Positions 1 through 12,341 of a stretch of 64,000 nucleotides of DNA are shown piece by piece. Position numbers and translations under genes: made by a program. The stretch comes from Circinella umbellata. Lineage: Eukaryota > Mucoromycota > Mucoromycetes > Mucorales > Lichtheimiaceae. Under the pieces are notes generated by a model. It was not told the DNA's origin. It did not search any database and worked only from the letters and a program-made list of their open reading frames with translations. The stretch's first letter is position 1. The number at the start of each line of letters is the position of its first letter. The stretch is taken from the NCBI GenBank assembly GCA_025093555.1, contig JAIWNF010000030.1, positions 186,001 through 250,000 on the forward strand. Reading direction: 5' to 3'.

Positions 1-40
1 ATACTCAAAAGAAAATCGAATCTTTTTTCGTATTATATAG

Positions 41-2812
41 GGCTGTGATGAAGTACTAGGAAGGATGGAAGAGTTACTCAGTGTTTTTCAAAGTGATTTG
101 GGTAACATTAGCGGTGAAATTAAGAATTTACAAGAACGATCTTCTCGTATGAGTGTTAAATTACGGAATCGAAAGGTGTAGTATAACAATACATATCAGG
201 AAAAAAGATGATAAATATCTAGCTATTTATGAAGTTATATTAATAATGATATAAATCAAATATTATAGGGTGTGGAAACTAAATTAGGCAAAGCGTTACA
301 AGGAATGGTTATTCCACCTTATAGTATCAAGTAAGTGATTTTTTCTCTCAATAAAAATGTATATGGTATACAGGGAGAGGGGGGGAGAAATCATATACGT
401 TTAAACTAACATCATCATAAACTATTTTTCTTATTCGTTGGTCTGGTGGAAATATCAAAGAAAAATTACGGAAGGTGATGTGGATGAAGTATGGCTTCAA
501 TATTTATTGGCAATCAATCGACAAATGCGATTTGTAAAAGCAAATCAAAACAAACCTATTAAAGCACTTCGTAATGTGGGTCCTGAATTGGAAAAGCTAC
601 GACTTAAGGCAGCAGCTACTATTCGTGATTTTTTTATTGAACGAATTAATGCCTTATTAGTGCCTAATACAAATGTTCAAATTATGCAACAGTCTGTCTT
701 TCTAAAATACAAGGAACTTCATCAATTTGTTATTGAACGCCATCATGATGCTGCCACTGAAATTCGACAAAGTTATGTGAATGCTCTAAAATGGTATTTC
801 CATAATCATTTTGAACGGTATAGTAAAGGTTTATCAAAACTCCAGGTAAAAAAGAAAGAAGAAAATTCATTCTCGTTTATTTATGTTGCGGTGATGATGG
901 TCTACTTACTATAATTACATGTTCTTTATATTTTATTCTGTTATTATTAGACAATAACAGCTGACAAGACTGATTTAATTGGTGTTGAAGAACATGGACG
1001 AAAAGGTAATTTTGGGAAAGGCTCGAAAATAAAGTATCATTAGCATTCAATAGCAATAATAATTGGACACTTACAATAATAATAAATAGGCCTTTTCGGT
1101 AGTACCAAAGTTGCATTAAAAGATAAAACAAATGTATTTGCACTTGGTGATCGTATTGATGCTTTGAAAATGCAAGAGCAAGGAGTTATTCTTGTTCATG
1201 TTGCTGAAGATAAAGATCAGGTAACTAAATTATATCTTGAGTGATAACATAAAGGAGATATATCCATGCTAAATTCAATGAAATATATACTTTATTTTTC
1301 TTAATCTTAGAAATTCCAATTTGAACAATTATTTAGAAGCTTTAATTTAACGCTCATTGATAATGCTAGTTCCGAATATTTATTTATTTATGAATTCTTT
1401 TCTTCCAGAGATACTAAAAAATCAGCTGATACTGTTAAATCTGTATTTCAACAAATATTTGATCCTACCGAAAAAGTTGGACAAGTAAGTTATCCTTCTT
1501 TTTTCGGGTTCATAAATTATCACAAAAAAGAATACTCATAAATTATTTACTTTTTATTTTAGATGTTTACCAAAGCTTATATTGAAAATTCATACGATGC
1601 AGTAGGTATACTTTTATGTATAAGAATTAATACTCAACTTGCATTAGAATTACAACGGAGAAGAGTACCTGCTTTGGAAGGGTATACCAATTCGACAAAT
1701 ATGACTTTATGGCCACGATTTCAACATGTTATGTCACTTCACGTGGAAAGTTTGAAACGTATGGCAGCTACCAAATCAGTTATTAGTGCTGTCAAAGATA
1801 TCCATCCTCACTATGTAAGATATTTTTTTATGTACACTGGTTTTTTATACAAAGGTTGAAAAAGAAAACTAAATTCTCTCTCTCTCCTTTTGTTTTCAGA
1901 TCACTCGTCGATATGCCGAGTTTGCAGCATCATTATTAGTATTAAATGAAGGATATGACGACGCAATACTCATCAACAGGTATATATTATCCAGAATATA
2001 AACTTTAAAAGAAATAATAATAATAATTATCCATCTATTTATAATTTTTTAGTGTACAAAGGCTGAGAAATGAATTTGAAGGATTATTAGCAAGAATGTC
2101 AAACGAATTTTCAGAACCTACTCGACGAATAGCATTTTTGATAAATAATTACGATGTGATTGTATCAGTGTTTCAGGTAAAAATTACATATAAATATGTA
2201 ATAATTTGATATACCTAATACAGCGATGATGGTTATTTAAACAATATTCAAATTATATCATATATACATAAAATTTATAGGAAGCGCATAATCGTGCTCT
2301 TGAAAGTGAATTGGAACATGTTAGACAATTATTATCAATCCATACGGGTGCATTTGTTGATGAACAATTAAAACCTTATTTTGGTAGTATGGTTGACTGC
2401 GTGAAACGTTCAGATCAGTCTAAAAGTATGGCACAACCAGAAAAAGGTAATTCAACTGATCTAATATATAATACTTGAGGATAAAAAAATTACTTCACAA
2501 AAAAACAGTAATGGAACAGAAATGAACTCATCTTTTATGATTTATTTAATTGATATAGGTGAATTACAACGGATATCACATGAATTTGCACAAACATGGC
2601 GACAAAGTTTGACATCAATTAATGCATCTGTGATTCAATATTTCTCTAATTTCAAAAATGGAACAACTGTGTTACATGCAGTATTGGGTCAGCTTATCGT
2701 ATATTATACCAAATTCTTAGATATTCTCGAACAACGTAATATTGGTGGTGTTCAACCTGTTGGTGTTCAAACTGTTATGGTAGAAATAAAAAAGTTTAGA
2801 AGCACCTTCTAA
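41..2812 (+). CDS. VPS52: Vps52, GARP/EARP tethering complex subunit (5' end outside window)
   Basis: Vps52 is a core subunit of the GARP complex (Vps51-54), which tethers endosome-derived vesicles at the trans-Golgi network. Eleven exons can be read: 41-175, 269-330, 461-845, 951-1005, 1090-1220, 1311-1484, 1563-1814, 1900-1979, 2053-2176, 2281-2446 and 2559-2812, all with GT-AG introns and continuous phase. The first visible exon follows an AG at 39-40 and is open upstream, so the N-terminus is missing. The stretch reading CDEVLGRMEELL followed by FQSDLGNISGEI, then the VKLRNRKGVETKLGKAL region, is typical of the Vps52 N-terminal coiled coil. The helical body continues to a stop at 2810-2812. 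No frame damage is seen. The identification is from memory of the family, not from a search. Confidence 0.88.
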
Positions 2813-3611
2813 TTAAATAATAACATAATAATAATAATAATAATAGTAATGTAAATTCAAGGTTTAATAGTTTAATAATTTTCGTTTCCTCTCTGCAAAA
2901 TTAAACTGAAATTGATGATGTGATTTTATTTGAGTCCCACTTTTTTCTTTTCTAAACTTATTAATCTCTCTTTATAATTTACTCGCTGATATATTCTAAA
3001 AATATGTAGAAAGATTCAACTCGTTTTGGATCTGATAGATTCACAGTTATGTTGCTAGCACGTGGGCTATATAAAAAGTATCAAGTGATACTCTTTTTCT
3101 TTAAAATTAAAAGGTATTTTTTAAAAGCATATAATGATTATAGGTTGAACCCTTCTTTTTTGTGATAATCACCGATATTACTGCTGTCATCGATAATACT
3201 CTATATTTAGAGTCATGACATGAATACATATACAACAACAAAATAAAAAGGTAAAAAAAAAAACTTTTACATAGACTTTTATTCTTTTATTATGATTAGT
3301 ACTAAATGTGGACAGATACTGTTTTACTGAAGGCACTTAAAACAAAGAACTACACAATTATTTCTATGGAAAAAAGAGAAAATGGTATTGGTATTAATTA
3401 TATTATATACTATGTGTAACTGTTAGTATTATTAACAATAAGTATAAATCAAAACAATGGACCAAGATGTCATTGTTCTATATTACATCGTTATGCTATC
3501 TAATACAAAGATCAAATATATTTTGTAAGCTATATATAAACCCATGATATCGTCTGTTACTACTTTGCTTTTTTATTTCTCGGTTTTTTTTTTCCATCCT
3601 TTTACCAATAA
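2813..3611. other. intergenic, VPS52 3' flank and promoter of the 3612 ORF
   Basis: No gene is visible. An ATT/AAT triplet run lies just after the VPS52 stop (about 2817-2850). A TATA-like stretch (ctatatataaac, about 3530-3541) and a pyrimidine-rich tract precede the ATG at 3612, as expected of a fungal promoter and short leader. Confidence 0.5.
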
Positions 3612-3968
3612 ATGTCTCGTAATCAAAAATTACAAAAGTTTATTACAAATTCTATGACCGATAAAAACGATCATATTATAATTGATATGGCTCCCATCTC
3701 ATCTCCAAGTAACAGTCTATCGCCCGCTTCGGTTATACATAATATTGACTTCTCGGCACTCAATACTTCTAAGCGATTTACCTTAGAGCCACCGGCAATT
3801 TCAAAAAATTCAGTGTCACCAGAACCAGCTTATAACATAACAGCAGGTACTTTTTCTAAGACTACGAACAGTAATACACCAGTTGATAATACAAAAGTAT
3901 CATCTACGAGAAAAGCTCGGTATAGTTATGCTGATAGCAGTTATAATTATCCTGGTAATAAAATATAA
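3612..3968 (+). CDS. hypothetical Ser/Thr/Asn-rich 118-residue ORF, possibly exon 1 of a decayed gene
   Basis: The family is not recognised. The frame starts at an ATG about 70 bases after a TATA-like element and a T-rich leader, which makes it more credible than a chance ORF. The product is polar and low in complexity (many Ser, Pro, Asn and Thr) with no signal peptide or membrane segment, and ends RKARYSYADSSYNYPGNKI. A possible splice donor (gtaataaa) occurs at the final codons, so the visible stop may lie inside an intron and the coding sequence may continue into the coding-like pieces at 4017-4771. It may be an intact short gene, the first exon of a longer one, or the start of a pseudogene. 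Confidence 0.4.
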   Translation: MSRNQKLQKFITNSMTDKNDHIIIDMAPISSPSNSLSPASVIHNIDFSALNTSKRFTLEPPAISKNSVSPEPAYNITAGTFSKTTNSNTPVDNTKVSSTRKARYSYADSSYNYPGNKI

Positions 3969-4016
3969 ATAACTCTTTTGAATCTGTAAATAAAAGAATA
4001 TCAAGTAAATAATAAA

Positions 4017-4771
4017 ATGTACGTATTATGGACAACACTAGTTTTTATTGAATATACATATTGGTTTGCAATTACCTCTTCTGTCAGCGTTACCCATAAA
4101 CATATACGTAATTATTATGGTGCTTAAATTTCATATAATTTTTTTTATTATATTCTATCATAGTAATGTCATGGGAACAAATTATCAAAGACTCATTGAG
4201 CAAGACAATATTGAAAAATGAGAATATGCCATATTTTGAAACAAGGAGTCAATCCTTTATCAGATAATTTAGAACCCTAATTACGTAGTGATCCTTCGTG
4301 CTTCGATGATGATAATTTACCAACAATGTTAACGGATACTACTACAACAAACCAACCATTTTTCGATAATGTTTAATATATGGTTTGTCCAATACATAAA
4401 AACACAGAGATTGATTCAGATAGGTAAAAAAAAAAAAGACAGAAACGTTTTCTCAACCCTATTCTTTTTATTTTGTGTATATAGAAACTTGAATAACATA
4501 AACCGACGCATCTACATATATGAATGTCAATCCAATAATGAGCATTTTCGACAACCCTCTGGTCATTATGCAATCATCTATCAAAGTCATCTTTGTATCA
4601 CTATATCTTAATGAATTTTTTCTTTCTTTTTTTCTATTCTTTTTCTTGAAAATAAAAATACAATATTTCGTTTCCAAAATACTATTGGTTGACTATCTTT
4701 CTGTATGTAGAATAATGGTAACATGTAATCGTCATTGTTGTACAAGATTACCCCCACAAAGATATAAATTA
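4017..4771 (+). pseudogene. coding-like fragments with stops and frame changes
   Basis: Several short open stretches have protein-like composition but do not join into one clean frame. One at 4017 encodes a hydrophobic segment (LWTTLVFIEYTYWFA) followed by a polar tail. One around 4165-4215 reads NYQRLIEQDNIEK and then a stop. One at about 4225-4430 reads LKQGVNPLSDNLEP, stop, RSDPSCFDDDNLPTM, later CPIHKNTEIDSDR. After an intron-like gtaaaa...tatatag comes an open stretch with YIYECQSNNEHFRQPSGH. In-frame stops and shifts suggest a gene decaying in place, perhaps continuous with the ORF at 3612. No family was recognised. A real gene with several small introns that I failed to resolve is the alternative. 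Confidence 0.3.
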
Positions 4772-5680
4772 TAACTATTATACTAACAAAAACTAACTGG
4801 AATGAAAATAGTTGCGCTGAATAAAAAAGAGGTTTGTCACTACTCATACGTACATACTGTATTCCAGCTATCATTTCTAAAAAAAAATAAAAATTAAGCT
4901 CAATACGTACCAATGATGATAACAAAAATTACTACAAAAAGTCAATTGACATTCTTTTTACTTTACAATCCGTAATATTTTTATAGATTCAGAACAAGCG
5001 TGCTAGGATATATTTTTTCAATTAAAAATGATAGACAATAATTTTTTTAATTTCGAATAAATTCGGGGGGGGGGGAGAGAAGTTTTTTGCCCCAGGAAAA
5101 AAAAGAGTGGATCAGGGACTGTAGTATATGGCTAAGTGCTATTTGTATAATATATACCCGCATTTTCGGGGAGAAGATGCAATAGAATCCAAAAAAAAAA
5201 AGTATTCAGCTCGTGGAATAATATGATAAATGACTAGTATATCATACATCACAAAAAGAAAAAGATAAACCAATTCACGGAATAAATCAAAGACATATAA
5301 AAAAAAAGGCTGTTTGTTTCTTTATTACATTTGTTTTGAATTCAGGGATAACCAAGAAAGTGATAAATTAGTTAAAGACCGATAAAGTTTGATGTATGTA
5401 CAACTGCTCGTCCTAATATGTTGGTTCCCATAGAAACTATTCTGTTCTATGGTGATACAACACGGCTTTTTTATTTTACGTATTTGTTTTTCGATTTTAT
5501 TTAAATAATACTTCTTAAAAATTAAAATACATAATTGAATAAAAAAAGGAGTGTATATCATTATATTAATAGCGATACACAATAAAAATACGTAAAACTA
5601 TTTTTCGGTAAATAATATTAGCAATGAAAAAAAGGATAGATGGGAGAAAAAAAACGAAAGATAGAATTAATGCAAGAAGC

Positions 5681-5809
5681 TAAAATTCAATTAGACACCT
5701 ATACACCTTCCAAAATAAGAACTGCCACCTATACTACCCCCCAAAAAGTTATCTGACATATAAAATTCAATTAGACACCTATACCATTACACAAAACATT
5801 TTGGGGGGT
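5681..5809. repeat. 24-bp direct repeat plus 11-bp inverted repeat
   Basis: A 24-base sequence beginning taaaattcaattag occurs at 5681-5704 and again at 5761-5784, a period of exactly 80 bases. An 11-base perfect inverted repeat (accccccaaaa at 5736-5746, ttttggggggt at 5799-5809) encloses the second copy, so this copy could sit in a hairpin loop of about 52 bases. No coding potential is seen. It may be a small MITE-like remnant or a regulatory repeat; the function is unknown. Confidence 0.6.
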
Positions 5810-6354
5810 GAGATATTAAGGTTGGAACGGATTTTGGAATAAATCTTATTCATGCTGGATTAGTATCATATATCTTTCTATTACTGTGATGTAGTCAAGG
5901 TATATTTGAAAAAGTTGACTAATCCTCACTTTTCATTAAATCAAAGAACAAAACATAGTAATTTTTTTTTTCGTTATCTCAGTAAAGAAGAAATCAAAAA
6001 GAAACTGTGTGGATGATACTCAATGGTATTGTACGCACTGACCTTTTGCCCCACATAATATAAACAAAAACTCCAGACCTTTAGAAGCTTTCTACTTAAC
6101 GCTGCTTATCTATATGACAAACTCACTGAAGATCGAACCTTTTTTAACAGATGAGAAAAATGAACAAAACATAGATGCGCCCGAAAGCACGGACATTTAG
6201 CATGAATACGCTGAAAAAGACCGACATAATAATTATTAAAAGGGTATTTTAGTGAGAAAGAAGAAAACACAAAAAAGAAACTGAAAGAAAGAGTTGTACG
6301 TGGGAAGCAACTAGGTCGGGACTTGGAAATTTGCAAAAGAAGCAACTTTAAGTA

Positions 6355-6593
6355 GATAAAGTATTAGTTTAGTGACGCAGGGAACAGAAGAGTCCTCTTC
6401 CGTTAGGTTCGTTCCGAATTTTATTTTTCACGCTTTGGGGAGGGGGAGCTATATTTTATTTAAAAGATATGGATGGTATACTTTGATCATGATTGGAGCG
6501 GAGACCTTCAAAAATATATAAACAGGTCAAATTTCAACCAACCGAAATTCTTTTCTTTCCTTGTACCTTATCTTCCTTTTTATTTTATTTATC
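6355..6593 (+). promoter_or_regulatory. allantoicase promoter: GATA cores and TATA element
   Basis: Three GATAA cores lie within 260 bases of the start codon: GATAA at 6355-6359, TTATC at 6568-6572 and TTATC at 6589-6593. A TATATA lies at 6515-6520, about 95 bases before the ATG. Fungal purine-degradation genes are typically activated by AreA/Nit2-type GATA factors, so nitrogen regulation is plausible. The sites are short and the DNA is AT-rich, so this is inference. Confidence 0.35.
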
Positions 6594-6613
6594 AAGTTAC
6601 AAATACACAAAAA

Positions 6614-8026
6614 ATGACCTATCAACGCATTTCCTATGAAGACCTTGCCAACTCTCCTTTGGCCAAGTTGACCGGTATGTTGTTTGTTTCCATTTGATTT
6701 TTGATCCTATGATTGAATAAACAAAAAAATTGTTTTACTCATAAATAATTATCTTTATTTTACAGACATCGCTTCCTCTGCTCTCGGTTCTGAAATAGTC
6801 GAAGTCACTGATGAATTCTTTGCTCCCGCTTCCAACATGATCAATCCTCTTCCTCCAGTCCATGCCCCTGGTAAATTCGTCTCTACTGGTGCCTGGATGG
6901 ACGGTTGGGAAACCAAGCGTCACAACCAAGACTACGATCGTTGTATCATCAAGCTTGGTTTCGCTGGTACCCTCCGTGGTTTCGATATTGATACCAGCTA
7001 TTTCACTGGTAACCAAGCTCCCGCTGCTTCCGTTGACGGTTGTTTCTGTCCCTCTGGCAAACTCGAAGATTGTAAGTGGGTTGAAATCTTGCCTAAGGAA
7101 TCTTTGCCTCCTAGCTCTCACAACGTATTCGTTTTGGATAAGGAAACCACTGAAAATTACACTCATTTGCGTGTCAACAACTATCCTGATGGTGGTATTG
7201 CTCGTTTCCGTGCTTACGGTAACATTACCCCCATCTTCCCTGAAGACAAAGAGTAAGTAGGATTATTATGATTGGATTTTTTGGGAAAAAAAATAAAAGA
7301 GAAAGGGAGTTGCGGAGGAAAAGTATAAATTGGGAAAATTAATGCTTTATATGGAAAATTTTGGTTTTTAGTACCGTCTTGGATTTGGCTTTCGTCGGTA
7401 ACGGTGGTCGTTCCGTTTTCTGCACCAATGAACATTACACTCCTGCTAGCCACTTGTTGTTGCCTGGTCGTGGTTCTCACATGGGTCACGGTTGGGAAAC
7501 CAAGCGCTCCCGTACCCCCGGTTATAAGGATTATGCCATCTTCAAGTTGGGTGCCAAGGGACATTTGGTTAAGGCTGTCATTGACACCTCCCACTACAAG
7601 GGTAACTATCCTCACAAGGTTATCTTGGAAGGTACCGAATCTCAACAAGAGATTCCCGAAGAAACTGCTGTCTGGACCTCTTTAGTCGAACCTTCTTCTG
7701 TCGGTGCTCACGGTTTATATTACTTCGACCTCCCAAGTACTGACAAGGCCTTCACCCACGTTCGCTTCACTATTGTGCCCGGTAAGTTGCTATCTTTGAT
7801 TGGATTGGATTGGATTAAACATATGAATAGGATTTTCGGATTTAGATGGGATGGATTTATTAAATTCATATTTTATTTTTTGATGGATGGGATTTTTTTT
7901 ATAGATGGCGGTGCTAAGCGTCTTCGCTTGTATGGTGTCCGTGAAGGTGGCAAACTTCCTCTTCTCCCACTTTCCAACCCTCAATTCGAAAAGTTCGATG
8001 ATGAAGTTAATGGTAACGGTAACTAA
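6614..8026 (+). CDS. DAL2: allantoicase (EC 3.5.3.4)
   Basis: Allantoicase hydrolyses allantoate to ureidoglycolate and urea in purine degradation. Exons are 6614-6674, 6766-7252, 7372-7781 and 7905-8026, giving 359 residues, the usual size for the family. The protein shows the family's internal duplication: two homologous halves, each with a GW-E-T-K-R signature (DGWETKRHNQDYD near residue 70 and HGWETKRSRTPGY near residue 225), and matching IIKLG / IFKLG, DTSYFTGN / DTSHYKGN and RLYG or RFRAYG ends. The ATG was chosen because it begins the conserved SYEDLANSPLAKL segment. The coding exons are clearly GC-richer than the flanks, suggesting good expression. The last intron contains short tandem GGATT-like repeats. 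Recognition is strong. Confidence 0.93.
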
Positions 8027-8356
8027 ATTTTGATAATTTTACTACCATTTACTTTTCTTGCAAAAAAAAAAAAAACAAATCTTTTACACATACAAAAATT
8101 TACCCCTCGTCATTTCTCCTCTTACAAAAACTTCATAAATTTTTTTTTTATATATGGTGAAATGATACATTTTGAAAATAACTATTTTATTTTGTTCAAA
8201 CTAAAAAAAAATTGTAAATAAAAAATCTGTAACATTAAAAACAATGATAACATAGAATATGCTATAACTAATTATTCGTAATCTTTTTATTATAATGTAC
8301 TATTAAATGGTTAATATGGAATGGATGAGAAAGAGTTACAGTTAGATTGGGTTGGA
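8027..8356. other. convergent intergenic spacer
   Basis: AT-rich spacer between the convergent allantoicase and CorA genes, with A-runs and T-runs that may serve both 3' ends. No gene or clear structure is seen. Confidence 0.5.
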
Positions 8357-9218
8357 TTATACAAGTCGATAATATCTCATAAGAAGTGTAGATGAAACAC
8401 AAAATACTCCAATAGCAAATACAATAGACATAAACCATGTCAAATCTTCATGCCTTTGTCCAGGAACCAAAACATTCATTCCCCATAAACCTGTGACAAG
8501 ATTCATAGGAACCAAAATACTACCCAGTGCCGTTAACTTGGATAAAACATCGTTCATTTCATTATTAGTTTGCGTCATTTCGATGGATATTTGTGCCAAA
8601 TAATTTGAATGAGAACGTGATGATATTTTTTCATAATGAGACAATGCCTGTAACATAGTAATAATATGGTCTTGTACGTCACCTAGATACAACGAGACTT
8701 CACTGCTTAATACAGGAAGTTGTGAATCACCACTGTTAGTACCGCCATAAATGGGTGTTGGTGATTTATGTATTAAATCAGCTCGTTTGACTAGTGTTTT
8801 GACGACATCCACTTTTCCTGACAATAATCGCATCATTCCCATCATCCTTTTTCGACAATATCCTATCCTTCGTAACATATCCGATTGCTCAGACTCTTTG
8901 AGAATAAGCACAAGTTCGTCAATAGAGTCAACTTCGAATTCAATAGATCGAACAATGGGTGCAAATGAGTCGGTGATATCATCCAACAATCCATAACATA
9001 TCCAATCTATAGTATTATGTAATAGGCGTTAGTTTTATTTTTTATTTTTTGAGCCATCAAATATAAGAAATGGAACACATTTTACCCGGTGTAACGTTAA
9101 TATAATCCCTTAGTTGCTTTATTCGCTTGCGCACATTATGTGGATGTGGAGTCGGCCTAAAGTGAAACTATAGTTATATAATAAATACATTTAAATTAAG
9201 CATTAATGCCTCATCATG

Positions 9219-9254
<36 letters not shown>

Positions 9255-10422
9255 TTATATATACAAACATTGACATCATGACTCCCCCTCCTCAAGAAAG
9301 AAAAAAAGAAATATCCTTTTTTTTTCTTATGTAAACTTTACCGTAAGCACACCTCCTTTCATCACAATGATGTAAAGAGCTAATGGTTGTAAATAATTAA
9401 CCGAAGCTTGGTTTTGTTCAAAGCTTCGAAAACAGATGAAATAATAATTTTTATACACTTCACATTTTTCATGTTGTTCCTCCATACTAATATCTTCGAC
9501 CGTTAAAGGATGAATATGAAAAGTCTTGGACAAGATTTTCATTTCCGCGTCGGTTGGGCTTGAGATGTCCAACCAAAAACATCCTTTTTTCAATAAATCA
9601 CTCAGTTGTTGGTATCCTCTTTTTGTATCATGTATTGGTATATCTTCAAGGGACTTTGCATGAATTGGTTTTGATTCTGTGACTGAAAACAGGGTGACCC
9701 GACCTCCCACTTGATCTTGCTTTTCGCTATTTGTATACTTATCTCGATCGCCATACAAACTACATCGTCGTATGGTAGATCGTCTCCGTCGTCTTCCTTC
9801 CTGTTGCCGCTGTAGTTCTGTTGATGATGGTGATATAGATGATGAACGGGGAGGTAATTCTAAATGTTTACTTGATTTAATTTCGCGAATATAATTATCT
9901 AGTTCATTGTAATTAATAACATCCTCGTCCACCGTTTTATCATTAGGAAAACAAACATCTTCCTCAAGTCCTGAATCATCATGTCGGGATGAATCATCTG
10001 CAGAGTCGGAAGCTGTTATATAATCTCCACTTCCACCGGATGCAGGATGCTGCATATCAATGGTATAGTCGTCTTGAAGAAGATGCTGGTTTTCTTCCGG
10101 TGAAATACTAAAGATTACTTGTTGATTCTAATATAATTCAATTTAATATGGGAGGTGGAGGATTTAGTTTCATCAATCATATCAAAACTATATGTAAGTT
10201 TAATTTTTTTGTTACGCCCTCTTTCTCTTATATGTCTACTTTGATTATTCTTACGGGAGTGCTAGGTGAGCTGTAATTCCGTGATCGATTGAAAAAAAGG
10301 TTGAGTGGAGAAAATACTGAACCTTGACGTTCTTCATGAACCATTGGTTCATTGCCATTCTGATCCTGCTGTTGTTGTTGAGCTAAATGTCGTTGGCGTT
10401 TTGATTTACGAGAACGACCCAT
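8357..10422 (-). CDS. CorA-family Mg2+ transporter, ALR1/MNR2 type
   Basis: Divalent-metal (mainly Mg2+) transporter. On the minus strand the exons are 10422-10255, 10127-9342, 9167-9086 and 9006-8357, giving 561 residues. The N-terminal ~240 residues are polar and disordered, with a Gln run and Arg-rich stretches, as in ALR1/MNR2 proteins. A CorA soluble domain follows (CFWLDISSPTDAEMKIL, HPLTVEDI, RPTPHPHNVRKRIKQL), then a long helical region. Two C-terminal membrane helices follow; the first ends in the signature GMN (LVTGLWGMNV), the pore motif of the superfamily, and the second is near WFMSIVFAIGVFC. The start chosen is the first Met, in a basic context (MGRSRKSKRQR). Plasma-membrane ALR1 and vacuolar MNR2 cannot be told apart here. 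A mitochondrial MRS2 role is unlikely, since no targeting peptide is seen. Confidence 0.88.
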
Positions 10423-11811
10423 ACTGTTTAATATTGAGATATAAGAGAGGGAAAAAGAAAATAAGAAAAGGAAGGAAGGGAAAAACGCGCAGTTGAGCTA
10501 TATACTATTGAGACTTTTTTTTTTATTTGTTGGGGAGAGTGTAAATATGGGATTCTTGCTATTATCCGTTTAAGCAATAAGTTGGCTGTCAAATATACAC
10601 ATGAAATCTAGTGTTGGACAAGAACAATGCTTTCTCTTTTTCTTTTTTCCTGTTTTTTTTTGTGTGTAACATTTTCTCGTATCGGCAGCAATTTTCCGTG
10701 TTTCACGTTCTTTTTAATGCTGTATAAACGACTTACACACACAAAAAAAATTATCTTTACTCTTTCTCTTCAGTTAAAAAAAAATATACATCAAATAATC
10801 CATTATAATCAAGTATTAATGATTTTATATGATTAGTCAAAGTCTTAGAAATATGATTAATTAAATTTAAAGATAATGATGAAAGATGGATGATGTTTAC
10901 CTTTTCTCTTATTTGTTTGTTTGTTTGATTACTATAGTATGTATACAAATACACCGCCTGTATAATGAATTTATTAGTACTACTATGATGAAAGTAGCGG
11001 ATTGAATGTGTTTTAAAACTTTGAAGTTATAATAAATAGTCATATAATGCATTAGTTAACAGATGATTTTTGGTATTAGCTATATAATAAAGTAGCTGAT
11101 CTACGTAGTTATCATATTAGTGTTATACAGAGATTGAATAGATCGTAAAATAGTGACTCTAAATTCATTGTTAACGACGTTATATTTAGAAAGTAAGTAG
11201 TAGATGTCTTGCCTATCTTCCGTGTACACATTTTTGCTCTTCTGAGTAACATCATGCAACACAAGTTCTTTTTTTTATACTATCACGTATAGAACAAATA
11301 TTAATTCAAAATACCATGATTATGCAATAGTAAATAACAAAAATAGGACATGGCATATGGAACATTTCTATTTATTGATCCAGAAGTCTCAATTTAATAA
11401 ATATGATGGTTAATGCTGAAATTGCTTAAAACATCTATCACGACAACTGTGATACGTACGTAGTCAATTGAGAGTCGTCAATATTAAACAGTACCTTTGG
11501 CATACTGTTGATGCATGGGATGGATCTCTGCTTGAATAATATCAAAACCTGTTAAGCTTATAATTAATCATCTGAAGAAAAAAGAACATTCTTTTGTATG
11601 CATCAGAAAAAAACATGTTTTGCTGTAATAACTTCACGTCGTGCGAGAAAAGTCAGTGATTTAAAATTTATTGTATGAAATGGACTAAATTATTTCTGTG
11701 AAAGCTCTTTTCTTATATGTTATGGGCTGACTCCCTACTGTAAGTAGCCACTGGTGAAATTCATCTGTGTGATTTACAATTGGATCAAACTATTTTTCTT
11801 GCATGAATTTT

Positions 11812-11844
<33 letters not shown>

Positions 11845-12341
11845 CACATCACATGGTAAGTTAAAAGCCAAAACGAAGACCGTCCATATCTTTTATTTTT
11901 TTCACGAGTTCCATCAAGTAACTTCAAAGAGCGTATACATATATATATATTCATCGACATGTTGCCAAAGTTAACAATGAAGTTGACAACAGTAAATTGT
12001 GATCTCAAAACATCATTGCCAAAGAAGGGTCGAAACATCCATATACCATGTTCTATAAATATGATTTCGTCTATCACTCAATAACAAACGAATGTAATAA
12101 AGAATCTATGGTATTGTGTGATTATCATTTTTCGTCACCATGGAAACAAATAAAACATAAATTAATTGGAATATTATTTTATTATAATTCTTTTTTTTTT
12201 CAATTTACTAACTGTTGTTGTTGTTTTATAGAAGTAATGGGAGAGAAAAAGAGAAAAAAAAATTACAAATTTGGTAAAGAGGAAAAGAAGATTAATGTAA
12301 TATAAAGATTTGAAATGGGGAAATGATTAAGAAAAGGAAAT
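10423..12341. other. long AT-rich intergenic region
   Basis: No supported gene. It contains T-rich pyrimidine tracts near 10620-10670, a pure T-run at 11813-11842, and AT-rich sequence throughout. On the minus strand at 11840-12080 there is an open frame without an ATG that is moderately protein-like but unrecognised; I do not call it a gene. Confidence 0.5.

Larger units (their letters stand above)
4776..6613. other. long intergenic region before allantoicase; contains repeats
   Basis: No gene is visible. It contains a G-run (5066-5075), many A-tracts, the direct repeat and inverted repeat at 5681-5809 described separately, and the allantoicase promoter in the last 260 bases. Confidence 0.5.

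Noticed and set aside
6735..7166. Long minus-strand open frame inside allantoicase exon 2
   Set aside because: A shadow of the GC-richer coding exon; the plus-strand frame matches allantoicase and splices correctly.
7214..7648. Minus-strand open frame across allantoicase intron 2 and exon 3
   Set aside because: Another shadow frame without recognisable protein features.
11700..11790. Short minus-strand stretch reading DEFHQWLLTVG, vaguely like Helitron/Pif1 helicases
   Set aside because: Too short and alone; similarity is at the level of chance.
11813..11842. 30-base T-run, possible retroposon poly-A tail
   Set aside because: No target duplication or coding body is visible beside it; A/T-runs are common all through this DNA.
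11840..12080. Minus-strand frame of about 79 codons, moderately protein-like
   Set aside because: No ATG (it would begin at GTG), no family recognised, and no splice partner found.
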